64,000 bases of DNA. Origin: Phoronis australis (Eukaryota; Phoronida; Phoronidae). Location: assembly GCA_002633005.1 (NCBI GenBank), contig NMRA01000305.1, forward strand, positions 208,755-272,754, read 5' to 3'. Shown one piece after another: positions 47,001 to 58,993 of the stretch. Under the pieces are notes generated by a model that worked only from the letters and a program-made list of their open reading frames with translations, had not been told where the DNA came from and did no database searches. A program made the position numbers and the translations under genes. Each line of letters starts with the position of its first letter. Positions within the stretch are counted from its first letter, which is position 1.

Positions 47001-50000
47001 TAATAGCATGCATTTAGTTTCTGATGAATAATATCATGTATCTTAACAGCAAAAATAAAATCTCTATTAAAATTGCACAGTTATTTTGTCTTTTTCCCAT
47101 TAATGAAATTCCGGTCTATTGAAACTCCACAACTTCCCTTGCCTTTCCTCTTCACCAGTAGGGACATCAGAGTTACGGATAGTTGTAGGGATTGAACACC
47201 AGATGGCACAATTGATTAGCATTCTTGATTATATATGTGCTGCATTTCACTACTCCATGACAATGATGTTAACTTTGCTTTTGTAGTGAGAGGGGTGTGC
47301 ATCTTTGTACTAGATTAATCCACCTGTTTTGAGAGGAGTTGTAATGGGTGCTTAAACCTGGGAGTTGTGCTTTCCTTCTCACCGAAACTCCGCAAAACAA
47401 GCGAGTTATGGTGTTGGTGTCAGAATGTAACGTGGTCGTCATTCCGTGATTGTCAGTATGTCATCTTTACGTTTGTCTGTCACGTGTTGACGTTGATGAT
47501 GTCATTGCAGCCAGCCTCACGGGCAGTCACACATGGAACTCTCCAATTGATAGAAATGACGAGACCCCGTTCAAGAAGCCTCACCCTCCCCGCGAACCGT
47601 CGACGGATAGGGCTCGTAGGAAAATACGAGTCAAGAGTGGGAGTAAAGAGAGAACGCCGCATACAAGCGAGAGTAGTGGTAAGGCGTTAGTACATTGTCT
47701 GGGATGGCAGAGCTATTGAAGATGGAACTTATTAAAGAGGAAAATAGTTTTTTTTTGATGTCACTTGAAGTCAAAGTACAGATCCCTTCTACAATCCAGT
47801 GAACAATGGAAAGTGACGTAAATGGACCAGTGCAGGGTCAGCATCTTTGTTCTGCATTCACGTCCATTGAGTAAAACAAGAATGACATGCACAGATTGTG
47901 TTCAGTGTTTAGCATGTTTACTCTACAGGTAATGCAGAACCAAGATGCAGGATTTTTGCTGGGGCTCTCATGTCATGTTCTATTGTTGCCATGATAGTGA
48001 ATGCATGCCTGGGAAACTGGAATATATTAACACTAGAAATGTCTCCACGATAACCAGGGACCTGCATTTTTATTAAACGTAACATCAAAAATGTTTGCAT
48101 TCCACTTTATAGATTGATTATTCATTCTGTTTCACGTAATGATTTGTCTTGAGAAGATGCTAGTTTTTACCAAAGTTAATACTAGTTTTTATTAACAGTT
48201 ATTTCATACTAGTTTTTAGTGGTGGTTACACTAGTTTTTACTAAACAGTAATTGCACTGGTCGATGACGAAGCCAGAGCGTGTACAGGACCGAGGGAGAG
48301 GGAACGATGGAGTGGAGGAGAGAGAGAGACAGGGATTGATGGAGCGGGATAAATGGACAGATGGAAGAAGGAAGTGACAGAAGTAGGAATAGAAGGGTAG
48401 ATTGTGNNNNNNNNNNNNNNNNNNNNNNNNNNNNNNNNNNNNNNNNNNNNNNNNNNNNNNNNNNNNNNNNNNNNNNNNNNNNNNNNNNNNNNNNNNNNNN
48501 NNNNNNNNNNNNNNNNNNNNNNNNNNNNNNNNNNNNNNNNNNNNNNNNNNNNNNNNNNNNNNNNNNNNNNNNNNNNNNAATTTATTGGTGTTCTTCCATC
48601 GGCAGGTTACGACCACATGTCATTGAGCTAAATTTCAATTCAGTTACTCACTGCATCTTCACTTGAGGGCAAAAAATATGCAGAGCTTTCTGGATTGACT
48701 CGTGCTACTTTATCTGCTCATGAGAATGAAATATTCTTCATCCAACCTTAGATGGAGCTGCTAGCGGTCACTACCCTCCAGACACTCTCGTCGTTGAACA
48801 TTCCACATCGTATGCCACCAGGAGGCAGCGATTACCGTCAGACCCAGGTAGTATTGTGGAGGACCCAGAGACCTCTGTTGACAAAGGTGAGAAGCAGCTG
48901 TCAGATGATGTGTTCCCAGAAATATTATCTTAGAATAGTCATAAATTGGTTTTTGACTAGCATGATGACGGTTGTCGATGTATTTTAAGTGTCGGTTATA
49001 TTTATAATAATAGTGTAATAGCATGCATTTAGTTTTTGATGAATAATATCATGTATCTTAACAGCAAAAATAAGTCTCTAAATAAAATTACACAGTTATT
49101 TTGTCTTTTTCCCATTAATGAAATTCCGGTCTATTGAAACTCCACAACTTCCCTTGTCTTTCCTTTTCACCAATAGGGACATCAGAGTTACGGATGGTTG
49201 TAGGGATTGAACACCAGATGGCACAATTGATTAGCATTCTTGATTATATATGTGCTGCATTTCACTACCCCATAACAATGATGTTAACTTTGCTTTTGTA
49301 GTGAGAGGGGTTGTGCATCTTTGTACTAGATTAATCCACCTGTTTTGAGAGGAGTTGCAATGGGTGCTTAAACCTGGGAATTGTGCTTTCCCTCTCACCG
49401 AAACTCCGCAAAACAAGGGAGTTATGGTGTTGGTGGCAAAGCGATATTTAAGGCTTTGTGCTTGTATTCAGGCAGCAGAATGTATCGTGGTCGTCATTCC
49501 GTGATTGTCAGTATGTCATCTTTACGTTTGTCTGTCACGTGTTGACGTTGAGCTGATGATGTCATTGCAGCCAGCCTCACGGGCAGTCACACATGGAACT
49601 CTCCAATTGATAGAAATGACGAGACCCCGTTCAAGAAGCCTCACCCTCCCCGCGAACCGTCGACGGATAGGGCTCGTAGGAAAATACGAGTCAAAAGTGG
49701 GAGTAAAGAGAGAACGCCGCATTCAAGTGAGAGTAGTGGTAAGGGGTTAGTACATTGTATTGGATGGTAGAGCTATTGCAGATGGAACTTATTAAAGAGG
49801 AAAATAGTTTTTTTGATGTCACTTGAAGTCAAAGTACAGATCCCTTCTACAATCCAGTGAACAATGGAAAGTGACGTAAATGGACCAGTGCAGGGTCAGC
49901 ATCTTTGTTCTGTATTCACGTCCATTGAGTAAAACATGAATGACATGCGCAGTTTGTGTTCAGTATTTAGCATGTTTGCTCTACAGGTAATGCAGAACCA

Positions 50001-53000
50001 AGATGCAGGATTTTTGCTGGGGCTCTCATGTCATGTTCTATTGTTCCCATGATAGTGAATGCATGCCTGGGAAACTGGAATATATTAACACTAGAAATGT
50101 CTCCACGATAACCAGGGACCTGCATTTTTATTAAATGTAACATCAAAAATGTTTGCATTCCCCTTTATAGATTGATTATTCATTCTGTTTCACTTAATAA
50201 TTTGTCTTGAGAAGATGCTAGTGTTTACCAAAGTTAATATTAGTTTTTATTAACAGTTATTTCATACTAGTTTTTACTGATGGTTACACTAGTTTTTACT
50301 AACGATAATACTAGTTTTTACTAAACAGTAATTGCACTGGTCCATGACGAAGCCAGAGCGTGTACAGGACCGAGGGAGAGGGAACGATGGAGTGGAGGAG
50401 AGAGAGAGACAGGGATTGATGGAGCGGGATAAATGGACAGATGGAAGAAGGAAGTGACAGAAGTAGGAATAGAAGGGTAGATTGTGGAAGGGGGAGGGGG
50501 AGATGGGTGTAAGAAGGGGGTAGGTAACTTATTGACTGATGAGGGAAAAGGAGCCCGTTTGCTGTATTTTATGACAAAGTGTGTTTCAATGGTTGATGCC
50601 TCAGTTAATTGTATTCCAGACAAACAGGGTGTTTCACCTATGGCGTCTCCCAGGAAGGAGGGCTTCTTCTCTCCACGACAGGGGATAGGCACCGACGCTG
50701 TATTCAACAGTACGGAGATCACCAGTAGTCCTGAAGCAAAGCGTAGTTTACCAACAGAGGGGAGCGCGCACACTAATGGAAACGCATCTTTGGGTTAGTA
50801 GTCAGTCTTATTCTTATATACTTTGGACCACTCAGCTGTAACATAAATGAAAATTTATTTGTGTTTTTAATTCTGATGGAAAGTAATTTTTTTCCACCAA
50901 AGTTTCACAGAGCAGATTATGAATTTGGAATACTGGCTTTATATAATTTGAAAACTGGCTAAATAAAATTGGGATGCATACCGTAAAGTCAAGACCCGTG
51001 TGAAGCACTTGTGGCAAAAAACGTCCTTTGTGGACCGGAAAGAGTGAGTTCTATCCCATTGATACACATTCAAACCTCAATCTGATAAATCCGTTCATTT
51101 TGCTAAGGGCAAGTCACTTCCCTACCGTATTTGTGCAACACTCGACTTTCACTCACACGATTTTGTGTGGTCTTGTATTATCTGACTTTGTCACTAGTTT
51201 TCTCCTCTGCTTTTGACCTATATTTTTCTGTTCATTGAAGCTTCCATAAGTTACCTTGGAATCATTTTATAGTAATTATGTATCATCATTCATAACTGTG
51301 ATTCCTGTGTTTTAATTCAAACGATTGATTACTTTAAAATACACACAAACTGCAAGTTCTATTGAACCCGATTATCTCCCCTGTAGAGTCAGCAGGACAA
51401 GACGAGGCAGCAGATGAGTCAATATCTGACATTATTAATGCTGTGCGCAGTAAAATGAACCTGAATGACCCTAGGTCAAAGGTCACTGAATATGTGGATA
51501 GCGATGAGTAAGTACACTCTGTAAATTATTTTATAAAATTTTAATAAGTAAAGCTGGTCTGATGTTGGGTGTGATCATAAGTCAGGGAGGAGGGGGCCTT
51601 CTACTATTGTGTAGTTGATAGTGCTACTCTATTGGTATGCTATGAAATCTTAGTTTATTACAGATTTATTAAATTTTGGGCAAGTTAAAAGCATAATGAT
51701 TGAAGAGCAAAGATATAATCCTATAAGTTACAATCACAGATACAAGTTGCAAAATACAAAACTGCATCTAAATATCCCTTTCATTTCAGCTCTAGTACCA
51801 TTTCAATTCTGGCTAAATCTTGACAAAATCTTGACAGGTGGTCATTTCCCTAGCAATTCTGTTTGCAATAAAGAACTAGGGGCAATAACGTAGCGTTAAA
51901 CTGGTCCTAAAGTTCTGCAAAAATGCTATTTTATTGCGACAAAAGTTCAATTAAACCACCAAATTACTCTGGCCTGAAGCTCGTTCAAATATGGCACAGT
52001 CTTGATTGAGTTTTGGGAAGTTTGTTTTGTTCATTTTGAAAACTAAAAATGTACATTTTTGTCATGTTTTTAGAGAGTTACAAGACCGTCATGATGAGAG
52101 CGATGAATTGTACATATTCAAGTCTAAGCCCACTGTAGCCCCGCGAAGGGTACACTCCCCCGTACCCGGGGAGAAGGACACCAAGGTGGGTCACCTGATG
52201 CGAGGCTGTCTATATAGTACATAGTGTGCCTCATTTCAAACTTACTCGTGTGTGTATTGTTTGGGATTTATTTGAGGGATGTTGTTGATTTCTGATTCAC
52301 ATCGGCGTCATATTTTAATCATTCTCGTTTTCGAAAATTTATTTATCGGCCAAAATCAAACATTATTCAATAATGCTGTCTGAATCCAACGTTTCACAAG
52401 TAATCGTAACAGTATTTGATGCATTATTTGTCCAATTCAGGGTTTAAGGAAGAGTCAGGTTGGTAAAAGCCAGCATTTATCATCGAAAAGTGACCTGCGT
52501 CTATCACGTCCTTCTCGAGGGGCTAAGCCTGACAGTGACTTCATCCATAACGATGACAGCAGTGACGACGAGACTGGTGATATGAGAAAGAAGCTGCTAC
52601 GGAACACGCCCAGCCCTCGACCACCTGGCACCCCTCGTAGTGGATCGTCCCCCATTCCAAGACCACCTGGCACCCCTCGCAGTGCAACGTCCAGTCCGTC
52701 CAATAGTGCTGGTTCGCATGGACTGCGTCGATTACGATACAAACACGACTCCGGTGACGTGAAGACGTCAGAAACTGCCAGAACTTCGTACGAGTCTAGT
52801 GTTAATTTAAAGGATTCAGGAGTTGGACCGAGTCTTAGTGTTAAAAACAATGTTCCTGTGATTAAGAGCTCCGACAGTGAGCCGTCTTTGAGTCGACAGA
52901 ACAGTGCTAAGCCCAGGTCAAGTAAAGATTCAGTCAAGTCGAGTGATGACCCTCAGCCTCAGCCTCTCACCCACAGGACACTGGCGTCGCTGCGTTCCTC

Positions 53001-55713
53001 AGGCCATGAACGTGACCCTCTAGGCTCATCCATGAACAGTACAGCGTCTCGCATGAGCATCAGTAAGAAGTCCCTGAGAGAAATACCAAAAACAGACGCT
53101 AGGTTGTCACAGGTGTGTCAAGATTACAAAAACAATAATTTATTAAAAGTACAATGTCAGGTGCTTCTTTCCCTGGCTGTGGTCTTGCTTTTTAATTGTT
53201 ATTCACGCCATTCAAAATTCATTTGAAGTTAAAAATTTCATGGTTTTGCACAAGTCATTAGTGAGGCATATGCTTGTGGCTCATTGTTTACCCTAGCCTT
53301 GATGTTTAATAATTTGACACATTTTAGAAATTAGAATGCCTCGGACGGTGTAAATTTTTAGTTTCCCTACTGAATGTTGGTTTGGTTGTCACTCGTAACA
53401 ATGCTTGTTTAGAATGTGGTCACAAATTTGTATCTACCCAAAACTGCAAGTGAATTCTTTATCAAAATGGACAAATTGAGGACTAATCGTCTTTGTCTTA
53501 TTTTAGCAACTGAAGCCTTACGATGCCACAAAGTACCAGATGGCTGATCTCTCCGAGTCTTTTGAAGCCAACATGTTGCTGAGTTTGAAGAGACAACAGG
53601 AAAATGATGAAGATGACGATGGTTCCCATAACAACACTGGTAACCAGGACGACAGTGGTAACCATGGTAACAGCAACCTTGCCCAGCATGAGTTTGGAGA
53701 CGATGCTATGAGCAGTTCCAGTGATGACACATCTTATAGCACATGGAGGGGGCCGGTAGGTTTGGGCGTAGCAGGTTCAGTGTTAGCCTTACGATGCTGT
53801 GCTTTGATCACAAAAGTTACAAAAACTGACCTGAAATACTCAAGTGGGTTTGAGGTAATAGAATTTCCCCGTTTTACTGAACTAAATCCATTAGAACATT
53901 AAATATGTTGGTATTTATACTGAGCTTTTTTAGTACATTCCATGTTGCCTATTGGTTGGAATGCCTTGGTCACACATGACTGCAACATGCTTCCATTGGT
54001 TGGAATGCCTTTATCACATGACTTTGGTATGATTCCATTGGTTGGAATGCCTTGATCACATGATGCAGTGTGTGTTCCATTCCAGGCTCCTGCTCTCCTG
54101 TCTCATCATTATCAAGATGAGATGCATTTACCGGCGTCAAGTCTCAGCAATGATCCCCTGAATACGTCTAACCCCAGGTGAGTGTTGATATGTCACAGCG
54201 CCCTGCCCACCTCGAGTTTCAGTAATGATCTATTGCCCCTATCTACAAAGTTTCACCAATTATGCCCCGAATATCTTCAACCCCTGGTGAGTGCCCTTAC
54301 ATCACTGCCCCCTGCCCACCTCCCAAGTTTCAGTAATGATCTCCTGAAAACACCCAACCCCAGGTGAGTGCCCCTACATCACTGGCCCCTGCCCACTTCA
54401 AGTGTCAGTAACAATTCTCTGTAAATATCCAACCCCTGGTTAAATCTCCTACGTCACTGCCCACTGCCCACCTCAAGCCTCAGATACTGACTTCATTCTG
54501 TTAGAGGTTTTTGGTACACGGAAGCATTAAGTCTGGTTTACACGCCACCTATTTGCCACACCACATGACCTTGTGAAATAGAAGTCTGAAGAAATTTCTA
54601 CCCCAACCAATAGGTGGCGTGCGGCAGACTTAAAACATATTTGTGATCTATATTTCCATGCCAGTTTAAGATTTTCATGTTCATTTAGTATTTGGCCAAA
54701 TAAAAGTTAGAAGTGGAAAATAAAAACTTAAACGTTGTTTTTGTTTTCCACTTATTTACATGATATTCATGTACTTCCTGATTTGTTGAATACATTTTGT
54801 TTGACATCTGTTGGATATCTGAAGTTGTCAATTAAAATTAAACATAAATACGAAATGAAAGGTATTGTGGTGTTATTATATATATATTAAGTATTACTGT
54901 TGTACTAAAATTTATGTGTATGCTTTCAGGGACTGGACTGGTGTCTTCAGTCCCCCCATTGTGTTGCCCAGCGACATGGCTCACACGCATGACTTGAATG
55001 CTCACCCTTTGGAGCTCAAGTCACCACGGAAACATTCCCCAGGTAGGAACACCCTAAAGGCTACCGAATATTACATCATGTTCTACTATGTCTGATATTT
55101 ACGAATAATTATACACCCTGTGTCATTGAGTAGTTGATGACAAAAACAGGGACGTTCTGTGATCCATTTGATGCTGTGTTTGCATCCGGAAACCCACCAT
55201 TTATTAATTAAAATGCAAAATTATGGCTTCTCATCGTAATATCTAGAATGGCATCGATGATACACATGTACGCAACGAATGGAGGCAATTTGTCTGAAGA
55301 ATAATTTCATATTTTTTATCAATTATATCAATGTAAATTCGCTGTGAGTGTACAGTGTGTGATACAGGTTTAATTTATTGTTATAATTTCAAATTGCAAA
55401 ATTCAAATCTAATTACCTTTCTCAATCTGCCTTTATGCTTCATAGTCAACTTCATTATTTGCCAAATAAACGCAAATCCTTGTTTCATGTTGTAGACATG
55501 GTTTCGTGTGCTGTACATGGTGTGTACGCTGCTGTCGTTAATTCCTCGTCGCATTTGTCTTTTGTTTCAGACTCCCGCCCCCGAGGCCGCCAGCCCAGCC
55601 AGGGGGACCATGCTAAGGACACAGACAGTGAAGACGAGCTTGATCTTTTGTATGACCCTTGCCTCAACTGTTACTTTGACCCCAAAACGTGTAAATACTA
55701 CGAGTTGGTGTGA
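38005..55713 (+). CDS. CFAP20DC: CFAP20DC (C3orf67 homologue), CFAP20-domain ciliary protein, 953 aa
   Basis: Nineteen coding exons: 38005-38025, 39090-39170, 40422-40515, 41172-41244, 41841-41955, 43028-43184, 44662-44838, 45152-45267, 45974-46022, 46737-46871, 47511-47678, 50620-50793, 51387-51507, 52074-52185, 52441-53112, 53507-53755, 54086-54177, 54930-55042 and 55571-55713. They total 2862 nt and every phase matches. Residues 1 to about 200 form the CFAP20-like (DUF667) beta domain: start MFKNDFQGGPYFEILSAQGK, then LVQRFLVLQIFVPKGQD, VSDLGNNKRRLVFST and SIDSLSVSANCKIRKVFTMK. The long Ser/Asp-rich middle is disordered; exon 15 has two RPPGTPRSG/A units. The end, [20 protein letters not shown], is the conserved C-terminus. 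CFAP20 relatives sit on axonemal doublet microtubules; this family's role is less clear. Exons 10-11 and 18-19 exist twice in the assembly, and three splice sites lie in minisatellites. Confidence 0.95.
38715..38925. repeat. Dispersed repeat (family C) in CFAP20DC intron 1
   Basis: taaatgagtgaaatcgctat, gtaaacagaattttacactc and acccatgggcgtacttttgg correspond in order to segments at 31400-31490 and 31730-31775. The spacing differs, so these may be two fragments of one larger element. Confidence 0.45.
39735..39990. repeat. Dispersed repeat (family B) in CFAP20DC intron 2
   Basis: Blocks ttcaaattgttcc, gtcgcagtttgtcattttat, gccgagc, aactgtcagttct and taaggaacaggttgagatca appear in the same order as in 44160-44370, with moderate divergence. 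A weaker partial copy lies at 42060-42260. Confidence 0.55.
40072..40123. repeat. Short hairpin element, partial copy 1
   Basis: tagagaaccc … ttattcagtggagaaaactg and gttctcaaaatg match the elements at 40605-40700 and 41284-41390. The left arm is degraded here. Confidence 0.5.
40152..40430. repeat. 46-bp minisatellite containing the exon 3 acceptor, 6 copies
   Basis: The unit gtgtatgatgcgttgagttt, then atggccatcacaatctcttt and attcag, repeats with few changes up to the true acceptor at 40421. Each unit therefore ends in a pyrimidine-rich attcag acceptor followed by gtgtatgat, the first nine bases of exon 3. Copy 2 has two extra bases (ataattcag) and copy 3 has ctg instead of cag. Only the last copy continues into coding sequence (GTGTATGATAAAGAG). 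Confidence 0.95.
40605..40700. repeat. Short hairpin element, copy 2
   Basis: gatataacgtgc, tattttgagaacc, ttattcagaggagaaaattg, gttctcaa and attatatctgtc form an imperfect palindrome, with GAGAACC opposed to GGTTCTC. Located in CFAP20DC intron 3. Confidence 0.55.
41284..41390. repeat. Short hairpin element, copy 3
   Basis: ggatatagcgtgc, then cattttgagaaccagttt, a loop with actgagtggagaa, then aaactggttctcaaaatg and ggtaatatctgtc. The 18-bp arms are perfect complements. Located in CFAP20DC intron 4. No coding content. Confidence 0.75.
43151..43873. repeat. 50-bp minisatellite containing the exon 6 splice donor, about 14.5 copies
   Basis: Units start every 50 bp from 43151 to 43851: AAGGTACAGCCCAGTGATAC, then tactgatgatgatg/gtaagt and gttcactatg. 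All copies after the first are identical to one another. The unit carries the last 34 coding bases of exon 6, the donor ATG/GTAAGT and the first intron bases. The array ends with a 23-bp partial unit. Because 50 is not a multiple of three, use of a later donor would usually shift the frame. Confidence 0.98.
44090..44380. repeat. Dispersed repeat (family B) in CFAP20DC intron 6
   Basis: ttttgatttagaccacgtac, ctctcaaattgtacc, tgtcattttatgcgccgagc, gaactgacagttctt and gtaaggaacaagttgagacc match copies at 5090-5260 and 39735-39990. It follows the 50-bp array closely. Confidence 0.55.
46565..48406. repeat. 1.9-kb duplicated block in CFAP20DC, copy 1 (exons 10-11)
   Basis: From tttattgg…tgttcttccatcgg to agaagggtagattgtg, which abuts the N gap, this block recurs at 48579-50486 with a few percent divergence. 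It contains exon 10 (46737-46871) and exon 11 (47511-47678), as used in the gene model. Confidence 0.9.
48407..48578. other. Assembly gap (172 n)
   Basis: A run of n separates the two copies of the exon 10-11 block. Open frames that cross it are artefacts. Confidence 0.99.
48579..50486. repeat. 1.9-kb duplicated block in CFAP20DC, copy 2 (exons 10'-11')
   Basis: Second copy, with exon 10' at 48752-48886 and exon 11' at 49571-49738. All splice sites are intact and the lengths are equal (135 and 168 nt). Differences include Ser to Gly and Thr to Ala in exon 10', Thr to Ser in exon 11' and an insertion of about 40 bp near 49437. Both exon pairs have phase 1 borders, so using both would add 101 residues in frame. 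Confidence 0.88.
53946..54085. repeat. 43-bp tandem repeat, 3 copies, before exon 17
   Basis: attggttggaatgcc followed by t-a/g-tcaca-catgact blocks repeats at about 53951, 53995 and 54037, with a degenerate end (ttccattccag) that forms the exon 17 acceptor. Confidence 0.75.
54141..54490. repeat. 75-bp tandem repeat containing the exon 17 donor, about 4-5 diverged copies
   Basis: Starts at 54141, 54216, about 54249 (partial), 54327, 54402 and 54477: gtctcagcaatgatcccctg, aatac-tc-aacccc-g/gtgagtg and ccctgcccacct. The first copy is the true exon 17 end and donor. Copies near 54293 and 54366 keep gtgagtg, while the one near 54440 has decayed to gttaaat. Confidence 0.85.
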
Positions 55714-56308
55714 CACGTGACGGGCCGAGTGCACGCTGGCTGAAAGTGTGTACAAGCCAACTCTGTGTGTGTGTGTATCTGCACACAGTATATATTGAAA
55801 AACAAGCTACAGTAGAAGTGTTCTGTTGCTTGTGAGGTCGTTTGACTGCTCACAAAATTACACTGTTGTGAAAAGTGTATGAAGGGATATGCACTGTGAA
55901 TTGCAGGAATGCCAGCTACTTGCAACACAGCTGCTATAAGTTCTTGTTTGGTAAGGAGCAAGTCGGAAACCAGAAGTGATTTGGACGAAGAGGTGCATGA
56001 ATACTTTGAAAAGATGCCTTCCCATAAATTTTTGCTCTGGGATATGTGCACTTAACTTATCATATGTTTGTAGAAATTGTGACAGCGACTTCCAATTGTA
56101 ACTGGGTTGATCCATGTTTCTTGCCTTGCTGTACGAGATGCCCGCATGTATTTATGATTTGCCGTCTAACCATTTATAGAGTTGAATGTTTTCCAAAGGC
56201 TTGGACATCATACAAATCTGTTCAATCATGCCGTCCTTTTTATATTCAATTATAAATTTTATCTGTGTGCATTTCTACTTGACTTTGTTTCTATGGTTAC
56301 GCAATGCA
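54535..56308. repeat. 1.8-kb duplicated block, copy 1 (CFAP20DC exons 18-19 and 3' UTR)
   Basis: From ggtttacacgccacctattt to ggttacgcaatgca it matches 56310-58100, separated by the single n at 56309. It contains exon 18, exon 19 with the stop, and the 3' flank. Confidence 0.9.
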
Positions 56309-56309
56309 N

Positions 56310-58100
56310 TGTTTTACACGCCACCTATTTGCCACATCACATGACCTTGTGAAATAGAAGTCTGAAGAGATTTCTACCCCAACCAATAGGTGGCGTGCGG
56401 CAGACTTAAAACATATTTGTGATCTATATTTCCATGCCAGTTTAAGATTTTCATATTCATTTAGTATTTGGCCAAATAAAAGTTAGAAGTGGAAAATAAA
56501 AACTCAAACGTTGTTTTTGTTTTCCACTTCTTATTTACATGATATTCATGTACTTCCTGATTGTTGAATACATTTTGTTTGACATCTGTTGGATATCTGA
56601 AGTTGTCAATTAAAAATAAACATAAATACGAAATGAAAGGTATTGTGGTGTTATAACTAATTCGTTTTTTAATCGTTTATTAAGTATTACTGTTGTACTA
56701 AAATTTATGTGTATGCTTTCAGGGACTGGACTGGTGTCTTCAGTCCCCCCATTGTGTTGCCTAGCGACATGGCTCACACGCATGACTTCAATGCTCACCC
56801 TTTGGAGCTCAAGTCACCACGGAAACATTCCCCAGGTAGGAACACCCTAAAGGCTACCGAATATTACATCATGTTCTACTATGTCTGATATTTACGAATA
56901 ATTATACACCCTGTGTCATTGAGAAGTTAATGACAAAAAACAGGGACGTTCTTTGATCCATTTGATGCTGTGTTTGCATCCGGAAACCCACCATTTATTA
57001 ATTAAAATGCAAAATGATGGCTTCTCATCATAATATCTGGAATGGCATCGATGATACACATGTACGCAACGAAATGAGACAAGTTGTCTGAAGAATAATT
57101 TCATATTTTGTATCAATTATATCAATGTAAATTCGCTGTGAGTGTACAGTGTGTGATACAGGTTTAATTTATTGTTATAATTTCAAATTGCAAAATTCAA
57201 ATCTAATCACCTTTGTCAATCTGCCTTTATGCTTCATAGTCAACTTCATTATTTGCCAAATAAATGCAAATCCTTGTTTCATGTTGTAGACATGGTTTCG
57301 TGTGTTGTACATGGTGTGTACGCTGCTGTCGTTAATTCCTCATTGCATTTGTCTTTTGTTTCAGACTCCCGCCCCCGAGGCCGCCAGCCCAGCCAGGGGG
57401 ACCAGGGTAAGGACACAGACAGTGAAGACGAGCTTGATCTTTTGTATGACCCTTGCCTCAACTGTTACTTTGACCCCAAAACGTGTAAATACTACGAGTT
57501 GGTGTGACACGTGACGGGCCGAGTGCACACTGGCTGAAAGTGTGTACAAGTCAACTCTGTGTGTGTGTGTCTGCGCACAGTATATATTGAAAAACAAGCT
57601 ACAGTAGAAGTGTTCTGTTGCTTGTGAGGTCGTTTGACTGCTCACAAAATTACACTGTTGTGAAAAGTGTATGAAGGGATATGTACTGTGAATTGCAGGA
57701 ATGCCAGCTACTTGCAACACAGCTGCTATAAGTTCTTGTTTGGTAAGGAGCAAGTCGGAAACCAGAAGTGATTTGGACGAAGAGGTGCATGAATACTTTG
57801 AAAAGATGCCTTCCCATAAATTTTTGCTCTGGGATATGTGCACTTAACTTATCATATGTTTGTAGAAATTGTGACAGCGACTTCCAATTGTAACTGGGTT
57901 GATCCATGTTTCTTGCCTGGCTGTACGAGATGCCCGCATGTATTTATAATTTGCCGTCTAACCATTTATAGAGTTGAATGTTTTCCAAAGGCTTGGACAT
58001 CATACAAATCTGTTCAATCATGCCGTCCTTTTTATATTCAATTATAAATTTTATCTGTGTGCATTTCTACTTGACTTTGTTTCTATGGTTACGCAATGCA
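56310..58100 (+). pseudogene. Second copy of CFAP20DC terminal exons 18'-19' (haplotype or duplicate)
   Basis: Exon 18' (56723-56835) and exon 19' (57365-57507) keep frame, splice sites and stop. Differences from the first copy include Leu to Phe in DLNAHP and His-Ala to Gln-Gly in GDHAKD. Placed downstream of the first stop, this copy can be used only by skipping exon 19, so it is either an unmerged allele or an alternative 3' end, not a decayed gene. Confidence 0.85.
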
Positions 58101-58993
58101 GCTGTGATGAGTGTTGAATCAATATGGCCGTCCCGGAATACACAGCGACACTAGAATCTCGCTGTATTTACCCACAATGCCATAAGCATCCGTCTGGCAC
58201 ATTTGTTGCTTTGTTTTCGTGCCATTGGAGTTCCACGTGTTCTTTGTTGTTGTCCGATTCGATTCTTTGCAAGTTTTTCTCGGCGGCATTACTCTCTTCG
58301 TCCTTCCAGTGCTAACAAAGTATTACAGTACTGATCCTACGAGAGAATGTTTGATCAACTGGATCCGTGATGTGAAGATTTTGCCTTCCCAAAATCAGGG
58401 AGAGACAAGAACTGAAATGAAAAGCGAGTGGGTAAAACAAGTTTGTCGGGTTAATTTTGAATCAAGCAGAATTCCCTTTCTTGAAGACAGCCATTCAATT
58501 CCGCTACTGAATGGTTGAAATAGGGAATATTTCCACAGCTGTACAACTCGCTGGTCTCTGATATCATCTGCAAAAACACGCCACATTTCCAAAACGAGGT
58601 CACACGTTTTCTTATCTCCAGGACAAAGAAGAGTGCTATTGCCGTGTAATCCGGGATGGCCCTATTGAGATGAAGAATGGTTTGATATTGTCATTGTGTA
58701 ATTGTTGGTTTAAAGTGATGTTGTTGCTAATAAAACCGTAAAGCCTGCATTTTACCAGTTTAAAGTCCTGTCCACACGCAGACTTGTCCTAGAACAACTT
58801 GCACTGGGGGCAACTTTCCCCATTTTTTAGTGGAGCGCCCACACACACACATAACTGATAACTAGGGCTAGGCGGAAGTTGTTGCTCTTTGCATGACAAT
58901 GAACAGCTGGTGCTATTACCGTGCGAAAAAGATCCATCTGTATATAACGGCAGATTTTTACTTACACTTTGTCCCACATTTGTGTTCACACAG

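Noticed and set aside
48209-48666. Several open frames spanning the N gap
   Set aside because: They are open only because unknown bases cannot form stop codons. The same applies to frames across 17561-17680.
50321-50773. 150-codon minus-strand frame opposite CFAP20DC exon 12
   Set aside because: It is the shadow of the plus-strand exon and a purine-rich intron tract (proline/serine-rich on the other strand).
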